A stretch of DNA of 64,000 nt from Clostridium aciditolerans (GCF_016316925.1 NZ_JAEEGB010000013.1:124001-188000); one strand, 5' to 3'. Shown: positions 34,521 through 43,919, counted from the stretch's first letter. Notes: generated by a model not told the origin, from the sequence alone. A program made the numbers and translations.

Positions 34521-34979
34521 CTACTGTTTGGAATTACTTAAAACAAACAAATGCTCCCATTTTTCATTGGGAAAAGCTTTCAAAAAACCACCAATTGCCT
34601 TTTTGCCTCCTTTTCGTGCACCTCTAAGCAGTCTGTTAGCTTCTGTTACAGAAACACCCATGTGCCTTGCTAAATCACTTCCAGACCAACCTAGTGACTG
34701 CATTATTCTTTTAATATACGGAATATTAGGAACAATACTATCAAAAGCATATGGGTACGAACTTTTTAGTTCGGTTTCAGGTAAAATAAAAAGCTGCCTT
34801 TTATCAGCCTCGGGAAAAGCTTTTGTTATACCAGATATTACTTTTCTACCGCCTTTACGTTCTCCATTTAAAACACGATTTGCCTCAGAAACTGAAACAT
34901 TCATTCTTCTTCCTAATTCAGCTCCAGTAAGTCCCTCTTTCCTTGCTAATTCTCTTATATAGTCAGTGTTAATTTTCAT
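34521..34979 (-). CDS. Early regulator with duplicated helix-turn-helix
   Basis: A 152-residue protein made of two similar halves. GAELGRRMNVSVSEANRVLN and GERKGGRKVISGITKAFPEA in the first half match GSDLARHMGVSVTEANRLLR and GARKGGKKAIGGFLKAFPNE in the second. Each half is a small XRE-like DNA-binding domain, so one chain could bind a two-part operator. It is transcribed away from the repressor gene at 35165 and takes the position of a Cro-type early regulator. Confidence 0.75.
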   Translation of the reverse strand: MKINTDYIRELARKEGLTGAELGRRMNVSVSEANRVLNGERKGGRKVISGITKAFPEADKRQLFILPETELKSSYPYAFDSIVPNIPYIKRIMQSLGWSGSDLARHMGVSVTEANRLLRGARKGGKKAIGGFLKAFPNEKWEHLFVLSNSKQ

Positions 34980-35150
34980 TTTTACCTCCTTCTTGAACTT
35001 TTAGGTTCGGTTTAGGTTAAATAAAAAACCACTTCTATAAAATGGTTTTCTTTTATTTTAGATTATCAAGCATTGAACCTTTTGTCAATAAACTTATTGG
35101 TTCAAAAAATAAGTATTGCGTTTTGGTTCGGTTTGTGATATTCTTCTTCT
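34980..35150. promoter_or_regulatory. Divergent operator-promoter region of the lysis-lysogeny switch
   Basis: The gap between the two divergent HTH genes contains GGTTCGGTTT twice (35004-35013 and 35125-35134) and an inverted pair TTGAACC/GGTTCAA (35073-35079 and 35099-35105), all sharing the GGTTC half-site. A hairpin AAAACCA/TGGTTTT with flanking T-runs lies at about 35026-35057. These are good candidates for repressor and Cro-like binding sites. Confidence 0.6.
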
Positions 35151-35164
35151 AGGAGGTGAGTATT

Positions 35165-35824
35165 GTGGCTGAAACAGCAATTGGAAAATACCTTAAGGCA
35201 GCACGTGAAGCAGCTGGTATTAAAAAGTGGGCACTGGCTGAAAAATCAGGAATTAGTCATACAGAAATTCATAGAATTGAAAACGGTGATAGAGCTAACC
35301 CATCAATCAAGAATATTAAGGCCATATGTAAAGCATTAAATATTCCCGTGGAGGAAGCTTTAAAAGCAGGTGGATATATTAGTGCTGCCACTGATATGGA
35401 TTCTTATCTTGAAGAACTATTTAATGAATCTAATCCTAAAACCATTGCAGAAAAAATAAGATCTTTAAGAAAATCCAAAGGACTCAGTATTTCAGAATTA
35501 GCAAATTTATCCAACCTATCACCTCATAAAATTGAATCCATGGAGTCTGGCGATAAACTTTGTGATTATAATGATTTTGCTTCCATTACTAGAGTTTTTG
35601 GCATCCCCGCTCTACGGGTATTAGCAGAAACAGAGTCTGCGGAAGATCTAGTAAATTCTACTAAGAGTAGTGGAGATGAATTGCTTGAAGGCTTATCTAA
35701 GTCTGAAGAATTAGTAAAAACACTATTTAGAGCAAAAGATGCTCCAAAAGAAACAATGGATAAAATGGCCGAATTCATTAATATCGTTTTAAAGCAAAGC
35801 GGAATATCTGATGACAACAAATAA
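35165..35824 (+). CDS. Phage repressor with two helix-turn-helix domains
   Basis: A 219-residue XRE-family regulator. The first HTH spans about residues 7-60 (LAEKSGISHTEIHRIENGDR), the second about 90-145 (ISELANLSNLSPHKIESMES). No LexA-type self-cleavage motif is visible. An ImmA-type peptidase gene follows after 15 bases, which suggests that the repressor is removed by that enzyme on induction, as in the ImmR/ImmA pair of ICEBs1. The start is GTG 35165 behind AGGAGG; GTG 35156 lies within that site. Confidence 0.85.
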   Translation: MAETAIGKYLKAAREAAGIKKWALAEKSGISHTEIHRIENGDRANPSIKNIKAICKALNIPVEEALKAGGYISAATDMDSYLEELFNESNPKTIAEKIRSLRKSKGLSISELANLSNLSPHKIESMESGDKLCDYNDFASITRVFGIPALRVLAETESAEDLVNSTKSSGDELLEGLSKSEELVKTLFRAKDAPKETMDKMAEFINIVLKQSGISDDNK

Positions 35825-35839
35825 CAAAAGGAGGTGAAC

Positions 35840-37105
35840 GTGTTGGCAGCTAAAAGCATTCCAAATAAGCCCAGATATGATTACGTAAAACGCACAGCAC
35901 GTAAAATTTTATTGTCAAACAATATAAATTCACTTCCGACTGATATTGATTTGATTTTTAAAGCTAACAATATCATTTTATTTTCTGAATCTGAAGCTGA
36001 ACAAATTGCTATGAGCGATTTGCCCTATGAATTTAAGAACAACAAAGATATTCAAGCTATTACACAAAAGAGAATTATTCAAGGAAAATCAATATATATA
36101 TCTATTGTAAAAGATCGTAATAGGGTTCCGGGTAATGTTCGTTTTTCCAAAGCACATGAATTAGGACATATATTCTTGAAACACTTTGAGGAGTTCGATC
36201 TTCCGTCCTCGCTAAACATTAGTAATTCTCACGAATATTGGGTTCTAGAGCGTGAAGCTGAAATGTTTGCTGCAGAATTACTTGCCCCTACAGCAATTCT
36301 CCGCGCATGCAATTGCTTTGACAAAGAAAGTATAAAATCACTTTGTAATTTATCTGAAGAAGCATCAGAATATGTAATAAGTGACATTAGACGCGATTAT
36401 CATCTCATGGAGCGTGAAAAAGCTGCACTTGAATGCCAATTTGATGACTTCATTAGAAATAAAAAATACTTACTTCTCACATCACCTGCATTTTGCGGCA
36501 ATTGTGGAGCACCATTAAAACCTGCAGATCGATACTGCATAATGTGTGGATTTAAAACGACCAATAACGTAAACATAGATAAGGTATTTTTATACCCATC
36601 AACTATTCAGTTAAAAAGCACTGGACGTGTCTACTATTGCTTGAGATGTGGAGAAATTGACTTACCCTTATCTTCAAAAATATGTAATGTCTGTTCGGCT
36701 CCATTATACAATCTTTGTACAAGCTGTAACAGTAAACTATCTGGAAATGATAGATTCTGCGGTTCTTGTGGAGGGGTATCATCTTTTTTCCAAAGCCGCT
36801 TACTGGAGAGTTGGGCTGAAGTACAAAATAGTTTGAATAGCGTACACAAGAATCAAATACTCAACTATAGAAAAATTAATTTTTGGGATTATATCATAGA
36901 AAAACTATTAGACAAAAATAAACTTGATGTCCATAGGGCTTTATTTGGGTCATGTGGTTATGATGATTGTGGTAAATTGATTATTGCATTTGAATCAGAA
37001 AGTAATAATTTGATTGATAAGGATGTTATTCTTGCTGAAATTAATGCTATTTGTTTGCCATATTTTGATACTACATATGACGATATAGATATTATACATA
37101 CTTAA
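35840..37105 (+). CDS. ImmA/IrrE-type metallopeptidase with C-terminal zinc ribbons
   Basis: A 421-residue protein. The peptidase domain in about residues 1-170 has HELGH (about 105-109), with the third zinc ligand in EREAEMFAAELLAP. About 219-310 is cysteine-rich: CGNCGAP, CIMCG, CLRCG, CNVCSAP, CTSCN and CGSCGG, probably two or three zinc ribbons. About 110 residues of unrecognised sequence follow. Most phage ImmA proteins lack such an extension. It should cleave the repressor encoded just upstream. The start is GTG 35840 or TTG 35843, both at workable spacing from AAAGGAGG. Confidence 0.82.
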   Translation: MLAAKSIPNKPRYDYVKRTARKILLSNNINSLPTDIDLIFKANNIILFSESEAEQIAMSDLPYEFKNNKDIQAITQKRIIQGKSIYISIVKDRNRVPGNVRFSKAHELGHIFLKHFEEFDLPSSLNISNSHEYWVLEREAEMFAAELLAPTAILRACNCFDKESIKSLCNLSEEASEYVISDIRRDYHLMEREKAALECQFDDFIRNKKYLLLTSPAFCGNCGAPLKPADRYCIMCGFKTTNNVNIDKVFLYPSTIQLKSTGRVYYCLRCGEIDLPLSSKICNVCSAPLYNLCTSCNSKLSGNDRFCGSCGGVSSFFQSRLLESWAEVQNSLNSVHKNQILNYRKINFWDYIIEKLLDKNKLDVHRALFGSCGYDDCGKLIIAFESESNNLIDKDVILAEINAICLPYFDTTYDDIDIIHT

Positions 37106-37128
37106 ACAACTCAATAATTAAAATTTCT

Positions 37129-37158
37129 GATAGAACAAGGTAGCTCCTTGTCTCTATC
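37129..37158 (+). promoter_or_regulatory. Hairpin directly before the nuclease-helicase gene
   Basis: GATAGA-ACAAGG pairs with CCTTGT-TCTATC (one bulged C) around TAGCT, ending about five bases before the AGGAGGAGG of the next gene. There is no T-run, so a terminator is unlikely. It could be an operator or a translational control hairpin. Confidence 0.45.
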
Positions 37159-37177
37159 TCGTAGGAGGAGGGTTCTT

Positions 37178-40030
37178 ATGATTTTTAATAGTATATTTTC
37201 TAAAAAGTATACTTCGTGGGTGGAGTTAGAGGCTGCAATTGAATCAATTGAAATTCCTAAAGAGAAAGGTACTGCTTTTGAACAGTTTGTCTTTGCCTAT
37301 TTCACATATTTTAAGGATTTGTATCTTATCTCAGAGCTATATATGGAAAACTCAATCCCAATAGAATTGAGAAAAAAAGTAAAACTAGAGAACCGAGATA
37401 GTGGTGTAGACGGCTTAATAGTTAAAGAAGATGGAAAAACTGTAGCCTACCAGGCCAAATTCAGAAGCGGTCAATTATCCCCTTCTTATGATGAACTAAC
37501 TTCATTTTGGGCTGAGTCTGAGCATGCTGATGAGCGATGCATTTTTGCAAACTGCTATGAGCTACCTCAACAAGCTTACAAAAAGAAAGATCAATTTTTT
37601 GTATTAAGAAATGAATTAAGTAGCCTAGAACCAGAATTCTTCGAGTGGTTGTACTCTTATGCGACAACGGGTGAAAGCGAAACACGTGTTCAAAGGTATA
37701 CACCTAGGCCTCACCAAGTTAAAATGATATCCGATGTTCTTGAGGGATTTGCAACAGAAGAAAGAGGAAAAATGCTTGCCGCTTGTGGCACTGGTAAGAC
37801 CCTTACTGCATTATGGATAAAGGAAGGTCTATCGGCAAAAAATGTACTATTTGTTGCTCCCAACCTTGCTCTTATAAAGCAAACTCTTGAAGCTTGGATG
37901 CCACAGGCAAAAGCTCCATTCACCTATCTTTGTGTATGTAGTGATGCGACAGTAGCCGAGAATGCAAAACATCTAGAAAATGATGATTTCCAGGCAGATG
38001 CTTCATATATCGGTGTTCCGGTTACTACCGATCCAGAGAAAATTCTTAATTTTATAAAATTCGAATCACCGAAAGACAAGGTTATATTCTCAACATACCA
38101 ATCGTTAGATGCCATAGTTGGAGCATTAGAAAAAATTGATGGATTTACTTTTGATATTGCTTTCTTCGATGAGGCTCATAGGACCGCCGGTAATAAAGAT
38201 ACTCAAATGTTCATTATGGGTATGAATGATGCTTTTATCCCTTCCGAAAAACGGTTATTCATGACAGCTACAGAAAGATTTGTTAATCCTCGTATAGTCG
38301 GGAGAGCACGTGAATATAATTATGAAGTCTTTTCTATGGATAACTATGAACAGTATGGCCCGACATTTACCTCACTTCCTTTCAGATCTGCTATTGAACA
38401 AGGAATAATCAGCGATTACAAAATAGTTCTTTGTTGCATGAAAGAAGGGGAACTAAAAAGTATAATTGATAATAATCTTGTTCTAAATATTGGGGATAGG
38501 GAAGTGGATTCGCAGAATCTATTCAAACAAGTTCTTCTCGCAAAAACCATGAATGATATTGGGATTAATAAAGCAATCTCCTATCATCGCGATATTGAAT
38601 CTGCAAAACGCTTTATTTCATCTGCAAATGGTACTAACTTAAACGAAGTAATATCTGGTATTTCTAGAGATACAGTCGTTTCAGATGTATATTGTGACCA
38701 TATAAATGGAAGTATGTCTGCTGGAGCTAGAAAAGCAATTTTTGACGAATTTATAGCATCTCCATTTGGTGTAATTTCTAATGCTAGATGTCTCACAGAA
38801 GGTGTTGATGTACCGATAATTGATGCTGTATATTTTGCTGATCCCAAAAACTCAGTTATCGATATTATCCAAGCTGTGGGGCGATCATTACGAAAAGTAA
38901 AAGATAACCCTGACAAAATTTCGTATATAATAATTCCGGTTATTATCGCTGATGAGGTTTCTAGTTTTGAAGATATTGATCCCGAGAATTTCAGCACACT
39001 GCATACTGTTGTACAAGCCTTAAGAGACCAAGATCGAATTCTTGCAGACTATATTGACAAACTAAATCTAAAGCTAGCAACAGGCGAGAGGCCTAGGGGT
39101 GAAGACGATGGCGACTCCCCAATAATCATAGAGGCAACAGAGCAGCTAGGAATTGATGATATAGCTGGGAAAATTCTTTTACGAGTTGCTGAAGTAAATA
39201 GAGACCCAGCAAATATATCCCGGGAATTTATTTTTGAACCAAAGTCTCGTACATCAGGAGTAGAAAGAGGAGATTTTACTACTATCGGAGACTATAATCT
39301 TGAATCATATTGGAAATCTTGTGTAATAGCTACTTTGCAAAAATATGAATCTTTTGATGTAGGGCTTCCACGTACTGCTATAGCGATTGATCATAACAAT
39401 GTTTCACATGCTGTTAAGATCGGTGCTATAATCGAAAAAGAACGTAAATTCTATGTAACTGATATTGGCCGTAAGTTATTTGCATGTTCTTCTTTTGAAG
39501 AAGCTGCACCAATATTTGAAGAACAATTATTAAAGTTTAACAAGTTAGCGGCAATTACTAGGTTTCCACATTTTCCGTACCGTTATGCTTTAAGGGTATT
39601 AGCACAAGTAGGTAAAATATCGAAATTTGAATTTGCCTATGCATTATTTATAGCTAAAGATATAGGAGAGCGCGGTGTTAGTGAAGCCTGTGAAAGGATA
39701 TCATACCTTAGAGATACTTATCCTTGTATTGAAAGTTTAAGTGAAGCTAACAAAGAAATAGTTTTGGCTGCTCTTAACGAAAAGTTCGATACAACACTTA
39801 AGCTCATTGACATTTGGTCTTCTAGAACAACCCTTTACAACCAGTTTAATTACCTTAAGAAGCACCTTACAATATGGCAGGGAGTAACTGTCTCAGGAAC
39901 TCCAGAAATAACGCTTGCCCCTAATGGAACGGATAGAATTAAAGAGCTTCTTGAAAAAACAAACGAGATAGAAACATGTCCTATGGATAAGCTTATAACG
40001 AATTTTATTACTTTCAAAAGTTGGCTTTGA
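37178..40030 (+). CDS. Restriction-type nuclease fused to a DEAD/DEAH helicase
   Basis: A 950-residue protein. About residues 25-140 form an Mrr-like PD-(D/E)XK nuclease: catalytic Asp in NRDSGVDGLIV near 74 and Q-A-K in TVAYQAKFRSG near 90. An SF2 helicase follows: Walker A AACGTGKTLTALW at about 205, DEAH in IAFFDEAHRTAGN at about 330, MTATERF, and motif VI QAVGRSLRKVK at about 565. The C-terminal 300 residues resemble target-recognition or helicase-associated regions. It lies opposite two DNA methyltransferase genes and is likely the restriction subunit. The start is ATG 37178 behind GGAGGAGGG. Confidence 0.8.
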   Translation: MIFNSIFSKKYTSWVELEAAIESIEIPKEKGTAFEQFVFAYFTYFKDLYLISELYMENSIPIELRKKVKLENRDSGVDGLIVKEDGKTVAYQAKFRSGQLSPSYDELTSFWAESEHADERCIFANCYELPQQAYKKKDQFFVLRNELSSLEPEFFEWLYSYATTGESETRVQRYTPRPHQVKMISDVLEGFATEERGKMLAACGTGKTLTALWIKEGLSAKNVLFVAPNLALIKQTLEAWMPQAKAPFTYLCVCSDATVAENAKHLENDDFQADASYIGVPVTTDPEKILNFIKFESPKDKVIFSTYQSLDAIVGALEKIDGFTFDIAFFDEAHRTAGNKDTQMFIMGMNDAFIPSEKRLFMTATERFVNPRIVGRAREYNYEVFSMDNYEQYGPTFTSLPFRSAIEQGIISDYKIVLCCMKEGELKSIIDNNLVLNIGDREVDSQNLFKQVLLAKTMNDIGINKAISYHRDIESAKRFISSANGTNLNEVISGISRDTVVSDVYCDHINGSMSAGARKAIFDEFIASPFGVISNARCLTEGVDVPIIDAVYFADPKNSVIDIIQAVGRSLRKVKDNPDKISYIIIPVIIADEVSSFEDIDPENFSTLHTVVQALRDQDRILADYIDKLNLKLATGERPRGEDDGDSPIIIEATEQLGIDDIAGKILLRVAEVNRDPANISREFIFEPKSRTSGVERGDFTTIGDYNLESYWKSCVIATLQKYESFDVGLPRTAIAIDHNNVSHAVKIGAIIEKERKFYVTDIGRKLFACSSFEEAAPIFEEQLLKFNKLAAITRFPHFPYRYALRVLAQVGKISKFEFAYALFIAKDIGERGVSEACERISYLRDTYPCIESLSEANKEIVLAALNEKFDTTLKLIDIWSSRTTLYNQFNYLKKHLTIWQGVTVSGTPEITLAPNGTDRIKELLEKTNEIETCPMDKLITNFITFKSWL

Positions 40031-40033
40031 AAC

Positions 40034-40070
40034 AAATTGCCGCAGGTGAGAAAATCATCTGCGGCAGTTT
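40034..40070. terminator. Bidirectional terminator between convergent genes
   Basis: A 16-base stem with two G-U/mismatch positions, centred on TGCCGCAG/CTGCGGCA, separates the plus-strand nuclease-helicase from the minus-strand methyltransferase. T-rich flanks are present on both strands. Confidence 0.8.
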
Positions 40071-40071
40071 G

Positions 40072-41409
40072 TTATTCTTTCACCAATTCTACTATACTCT
40101 CCCTTAATACATTTTTTAAATATGGAAAACGCTGCAACTGTTGAGCCGATGTTCGGCACTTTCTGCATTCTATGATACTTTCCACTCTAAATCCAACTTG
40201 CTCAGATAAATAAGCTAACAACAAATCCGTTGGAACTATAACGCCAACATAAGCAGATTGATCAATAACTATATATGTTTTTTTGCCTTTTTCAAGACAA
40301 AGACCGCACTGCTTAATTATTTCTTGCATGTCAGAAAAATACCCCTTAATCATATTAGGAACCTTTCTGGTTCTCGAGTCCCTTTTTCCAGTCTCTGCTT
40401 CTTTTTTAGGAATCGCCTTTTCAATTTCTTCTGCAATAATATTTATATATTTATCTGACTCTTTTTGCTCTTTTACACCAATGAATGACCTTACCGCTTG
40501 CTTTCTAAAATCGTTAATTTCTTGAATATTAGTAGCAAAATCGCCAAAAACAAGTTCTAATTTATATGATTCAAAATAATCAAATGAATTCGGGTATGGT
40601 GGTGAAAAAATAATTGTCCCGGCCTTTAAATTCTTTGATTCGTAATTCTGTTTATATATTTGATATAAGTTTTTAGCACTATCTGCAATACATTCTCCTT
40701 TGCCTTTTATATTACTTGATGTAGATTCTAAATCGTTCAGAATTTCAGTTGCTTTATTAATAAAAACATCTCTTACATCTGAGACCTTTGTGTTAACTGT
40801 TTTTAAACCATTACCATCTCTCCGACGGTTAGAAGAGCTCTCAATAATACAAAGGAATGCAGTTTTCAAAATCAATTGCACTCTCGTGTCATCTATATTG
40901 TCTATATAATCTTTCAAACTGCAAAGCGTCTCAAAATTTCTTTGAGTGAAATACTTTTTTATGTCATCATATTTATTTGTGCTAGATATTTTAAATTCCG
41001 GTAAATCTCTCACTAAACTTTTAATTAATTGCAACTCTTTTTGCGTGTATTGCTGCATTTTAACATTAGCTATAAACGCTGATAATGGATTTACGTCTAT
41101 GCCAAATCCATAGTATCCATTAAGAACAGCAACCACAGGAGTTGTTCCAGATCCACTGAATGGATCTATTATTACTTCATCCTTAGCAGCACCAGAATCT
41201 CTAATTAATTCCTTTATTAAATTACCTGAAAACCCTTCTCGATAGCGAAACCATTGATGAAATGGTACGTCAGCGTTCTCGGAAAAGTTTACAGAATTAC
41301 TATATTTATATGATAAGTCTTTAATTTCATATCGACACTCTAATTGTAAAATAAACTGCTGTAATTCCTTACTTTCATATATCTGCCTTTCATTAAGAAG
41401 TTCTTTCAT
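40072..41409 (-). CDS. DNA methyltransferase, SPPY type
   Basis: A 445-residue SAM-dependent DNA methyltransferase. The SAM-binding VIIDPFSGSGTTPVVAVLNG lies at about 79-98 and the catalytic IIFSPPYPNSFDYFESYKLE at about 265-285; SPPY is typical of N4-cytosine enzymes. The region between probably contacts the target. I use ATG 41409 (MKELLNERQ), behind AAGGAG and four bases after the stop of the previous methyltransferase; an upstream in-frame start would overlap that gene. It probably protects DNA from the nuclease-helicase encoded convergently. Confidence 0.82.
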   Translation of the reverse strand: MKELLNERQIYESKELQQFILQLECRYEIKDLSYKYSNSVNFSENADVPFHQWFRYREGFSGNLIKELIRDSGAAKDEVIIDPFSGSGTTPVVAVLNGYYGFGIDVNPLSAFIANVKMQQYTQKELQLIKSLVRDLPEFKISSTNKYDDIKKYFTQRNFETLCSLKDYIDNIDDTRVQLILKTAFLCIIESSSNRRRDGNGLKTVNTKVSDVRDVFINKATEILNDLESTSSNIKGKGECIADSAKNLYQIYKQNYESKNLKAGTIIFSPPYPNSFDYFESYKLELVFGDFATNIQEINDFRKQAVRSFIGVKEQKESDKYINIIAEEIEKAIPKKEAETGKRDSRTRKVPNMIKGYFSDMQEIIKQCGLCLEKGKKTYIVIDQSAYVGVIVPTDLLLAYLSEQVGFRVESIIECRKCRTSAQQLQRFPYLKNVLRESIVELVKE

Positions 41410-41413
41410 AGCA

Positions 41414-43282
41414 TTACTGCTCCTTTTTGACCCATTTTTCATTAATGTAATTAAGCTTTTTCTTCAACAAATTATCTACATAGTCATCGGAATATGTTTC
41501 AACTTTAAGCATTTCTTCCTCGTTGTCAATATGTTCTACAATATATGCCATAAGCACGCAGACAAGCTTAGAGAATATTTTTTGATACAGCTCAGTGGTA
41601 GAATACCTTTTGCGTTTCTTATATAGATGTTCAATCTGCATATCAATATTTTTCTCAATTACCTGCTGCAACGTGTATCCATTAAGAACTGAAATTGCAG
41701 GGTTCTTTCCTTTAACAAACGAATATATGAAATCACCATGGATATTTCCTGCGTATCTTAAATGCGCAGTATTTTTATAAGATTTAATAAAATCTTGGAA
41801 GATTACTCCATCATCCGGAAGATAAAAGCCAGCCCTTGCTACAGCCTTCATCATTGCAATCCATACCTTAATATTCTTATTGTTGAATGTAAAGACCATA
41901 TAACCGCCGTCTTTCAAAACTCTATTACACTCTGCGTAGATTTTATATAGTAACTCCTCATAATCCGTTTCGGTTTTGGCCCCTGATACTTTTACCTTTC
42001 TATTGACAACTGCTTCTTCATCCTTAAAAATATAATCATTTAATCCACTAAAGGATTCGTACCATGCATTCCAAACAGCTGATAATTCAGCATATTGTAC
42101 GTTACTCCCATAAGGCGGGTCTGTTATTACTACATCGATAGATTTATCGGGTATTGGAAGATCACTTGAACTTCTGTTTAATACTAGATAACCACCTTTT
42201 TTTCGTAATTCATCGAAAGAATGCGCCTCTTTGCACCCTTCAGGTAAATTCTGCTTTGAATATTTAACTCCGGCAAGTATACTTTTTGCTCTTTTGAAAA
42301 TGATATCTACAACGTTGGTTTCTACATATTGGTTCGGAAGCCAAAATGCGTGTTTGTCCATTGAAGTAGGGTTGCCATTTTCCCAATTATCTGTAACCCT
42401 TGTCATGTTATTTGTATACCTCAATGCCGAGCTAAATAGAAAATATAGCATCTCATATATATCCTGTGGTAATTCTGATTTTTTAGAAATAATATCGTTA
42501 AAAATAGAACAGTTTATAGCATAATTTCTATCTGTAAAAAGATCCTTATATTCAGTAACACCTCGTTCTTTTAGTTTATCTTCATGTTGTCTATCCCAAT
42601 CCATGGGTATCTCAAAATTAGGACTATATTTTAGTCTATTTGCTGTATCTAATAACTCGTCATAATTGCAAATTTGCGTTTTAGAATCTATTTCCCTTGT
42701 TTTGATTTCATTGGTTGCATTCGATCTATAGCGCACACGTATCGGAAGACTACCATTTGGTATACCTTCAATCCTTCTAACTCCACTGTGACCCTCGCAA
42801 GATTTATTCGAACACTGATAAATGCCATTCTTAATTTTATTATCTTCTGTTAGAACTATTTCTTGACCACAATGAGGACAAAGAACAATATACACCCATT
42901 CAGTCCATTCACAAATGCCATTATCATTACCAAAGTCAACAAAATACCATCTTTCATATTTCTCCCGAATCTGGCTACAGAAATCTTCGTAAACTTTCTT
43001 TAATAGATCAATATCCCCATTGAACATCTGCATCCTTGAAATAAAAGTTGCTAATGGATTTATATCTACACCTATTACTTTTCTCTCTAAAGAAGCCCCT
43101 TCAAAAACTGTTACTCCGCCACCACAAAAGCAATCCAATATAATATCATTCTTATTTGAATAATGTCTAATTAAATTATTAAAAACATTATAAGGTCTTC
43201 TGGCAAAGTATTTATGCATTCTATATTGAGGAGTATGTCCTTTAGCTTCAATTGATTTCTTTATTGGTTTTACCTTTTTCAT
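41414..43282 (-). CDS. DNA methyltransferase, DPPY type with zinc ribbon (DUF1156-like)
   Basis: A 622-residue adenine-type DNA methyltransferase. IILDCFCGGGVTVFEGASLE at about 47-66 binds SAM, and VVITDPPYGSNVQYAELSAV at about 385 is catalytic. Between them is a zinc ribbon (CPHCGQE and CSNKSCEGH) followed by a long target-recognition-like insert. The layout matches DUF1156-type methylases found in defence loci. It overlaps the HTH controller gene by 35 bases and is followed at four bases by the second methyltransferase, so the three are one operon. Confidence 0.82.
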   Translation of the reverse strand: MKKVKPIKKSIEAKGHTPQYRMHKYFARRPYNVFNNLIRHYSNKNDIILDCFCGGGVTVFEGASLERKVIGVDINPLATFISRMQMFNGDIDLLKKVYEDFCSQIREKYERWYFVDFGNDNGICEWTEWVYIVLCPHCGQEIVLTEDNKIKNGIYQCSNKSCEGHSGVRRIEGIPNGSLPIRVRYRSNATNEIKTREIDSKTQICNYDELLDTANRLKYSPNFEIPMDWDRQHEDKLKERGVTEYKDLFTDRNYAINCSIFNDIISKKSELPQDIYEMLYFLFSSALRYTNNMTRVTDNWENGNPTSMDKHAFWLPNQYVETNVVDIIFKRAKSILAGVKYSKQNLPEGCKEAHSFDELRKKGGYLVLNRSSSDLPIPDKSIDVVITDPPYGSNVQYAELSAVWNAWYESFSGLNDYIFKDEEAVVNRKVKVSGAKTETDYEELLYKIYAECNRVLKDGGYMVFTFNNKNIKVWIAMMKAVARAGFYLPDDGVIFQDFIKSYKNTAHLRYAGNIHGDFIYSFVKGKNPAISVLNGYTLQQVIEKNIDMQIEHLYKKRKRYSTTELYQKIFSKLVCVLMAYIVEHIDNEEEMLKVETYSDDYVDNLLKKKLNYINEKWVKKEQ

Positions 43283-43610
43283 GATGTTCTTCCTTTCCCT
43301 CGTCCATTTTCTTTGCCCGAATTTCTTCTAATAAATCTTCTCTTTCCAGTAAGTAATCATATATGTCGACTGGAATTTCCCTCCGCTCACTAGCAGCTAA
43401 GTCAAAAAACTCAACCTTTTCTTCTTCACTTAACTGCAGTGCTTCTGCCAACGCATATTGAGTTTTCTTATCTGGAGGATTCTTTTTCTTTTTTATAATT
43501 TCACCAAGATAAACAGCCGAAATATTAGCTAAAGAAGCAAGCTTACTGTTAGTAAGATTTATAGCATCTCGTTTACTTACTAAAAATGAACTGAATGATT
43601 TATATTTCAC
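43248..43610 (-). CDS. XRE-family controller of the modification operon
   Basis: A 120-residue protein with an XRE helix-turn-helix over about residues 15-65 (SKLASLANISAVYLGEIIKK) and a charged C-terminal tail. It is the first gene of the methyltransferase operon and overlaps the next by 35 bases, a layout shared with restriction-modification controller (C) proteins. A 13-base perfect inverted repeat 39 bases upstream of the start is a plausible binding site. Confidence 0.78.
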   Translation of the reverse strand: MKYKSFSSFLVSKRDAINLTNSKLASLANISAVYLGEIIKKKKNPPDKKTQYALAEALQLSEEEKVEFFDLAASERREIPVDIYDYLLEREDLLEEIRAKKMDEGKEEHHEKGKTNKEIN

Positions 43611-43648
43611 AAATTAACCCCCATTCTATAAGCATTGTGCTTTATGCT

Positions 43649-43679
43649 CTATGCTATTAGCTAATTGCTAATAGCATAG
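43649..43679. promoter_or_regulatory. 13-base perfect palindrome, likely operator
   Basis: CTATGCTATTAGC and its exact complement flank TAATT. It lies upstream of the HTH controller gene and is the best operator candidate there. Because CATTTTTT follows on the plus strand it could also act as a plus-strand terminator, although no plus-strand gene precedes it closely. Confidence 0.55.
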
Positions 43680-43828
43680 CATTTTTTCTGCAAAAACGCA
43701 ATGAATTTCTTCGACTCCTGATATCTATCCTGTCTCCTCAACCCCTACAAAAATAAGCGTTATCTAATCTGTCAACTCAACCCTATCACTTTCATGGTAG
43801 TTGATATGTTTCCTCAAAGAATAAAAAT

Positions 43829-43895
43829 AAGGGTTTTCTGACATTAATCTCTCGACAAAGTTGCCGAGAAAAAAATGCAATGTCAGGAAACCCTT
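43829..43895. terminator. Long hairpin terminator next to the rlmD 3' end
   Basis: AAGGGTTTTCTGACATT pairs with AATGTCAGGAAACCCTT (one G-U on the plus-strand RNA), with an inner TCTCG/CGAGA stem. T-rich flanks follow on both strands. It lies 25 bases past the rlmD stop and is probably the original terminator of that gene. Confidence 0.65.
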
Positions 43896-43919
43896 TATTT
43901 ATCAGTGTTTTAAATAGTC

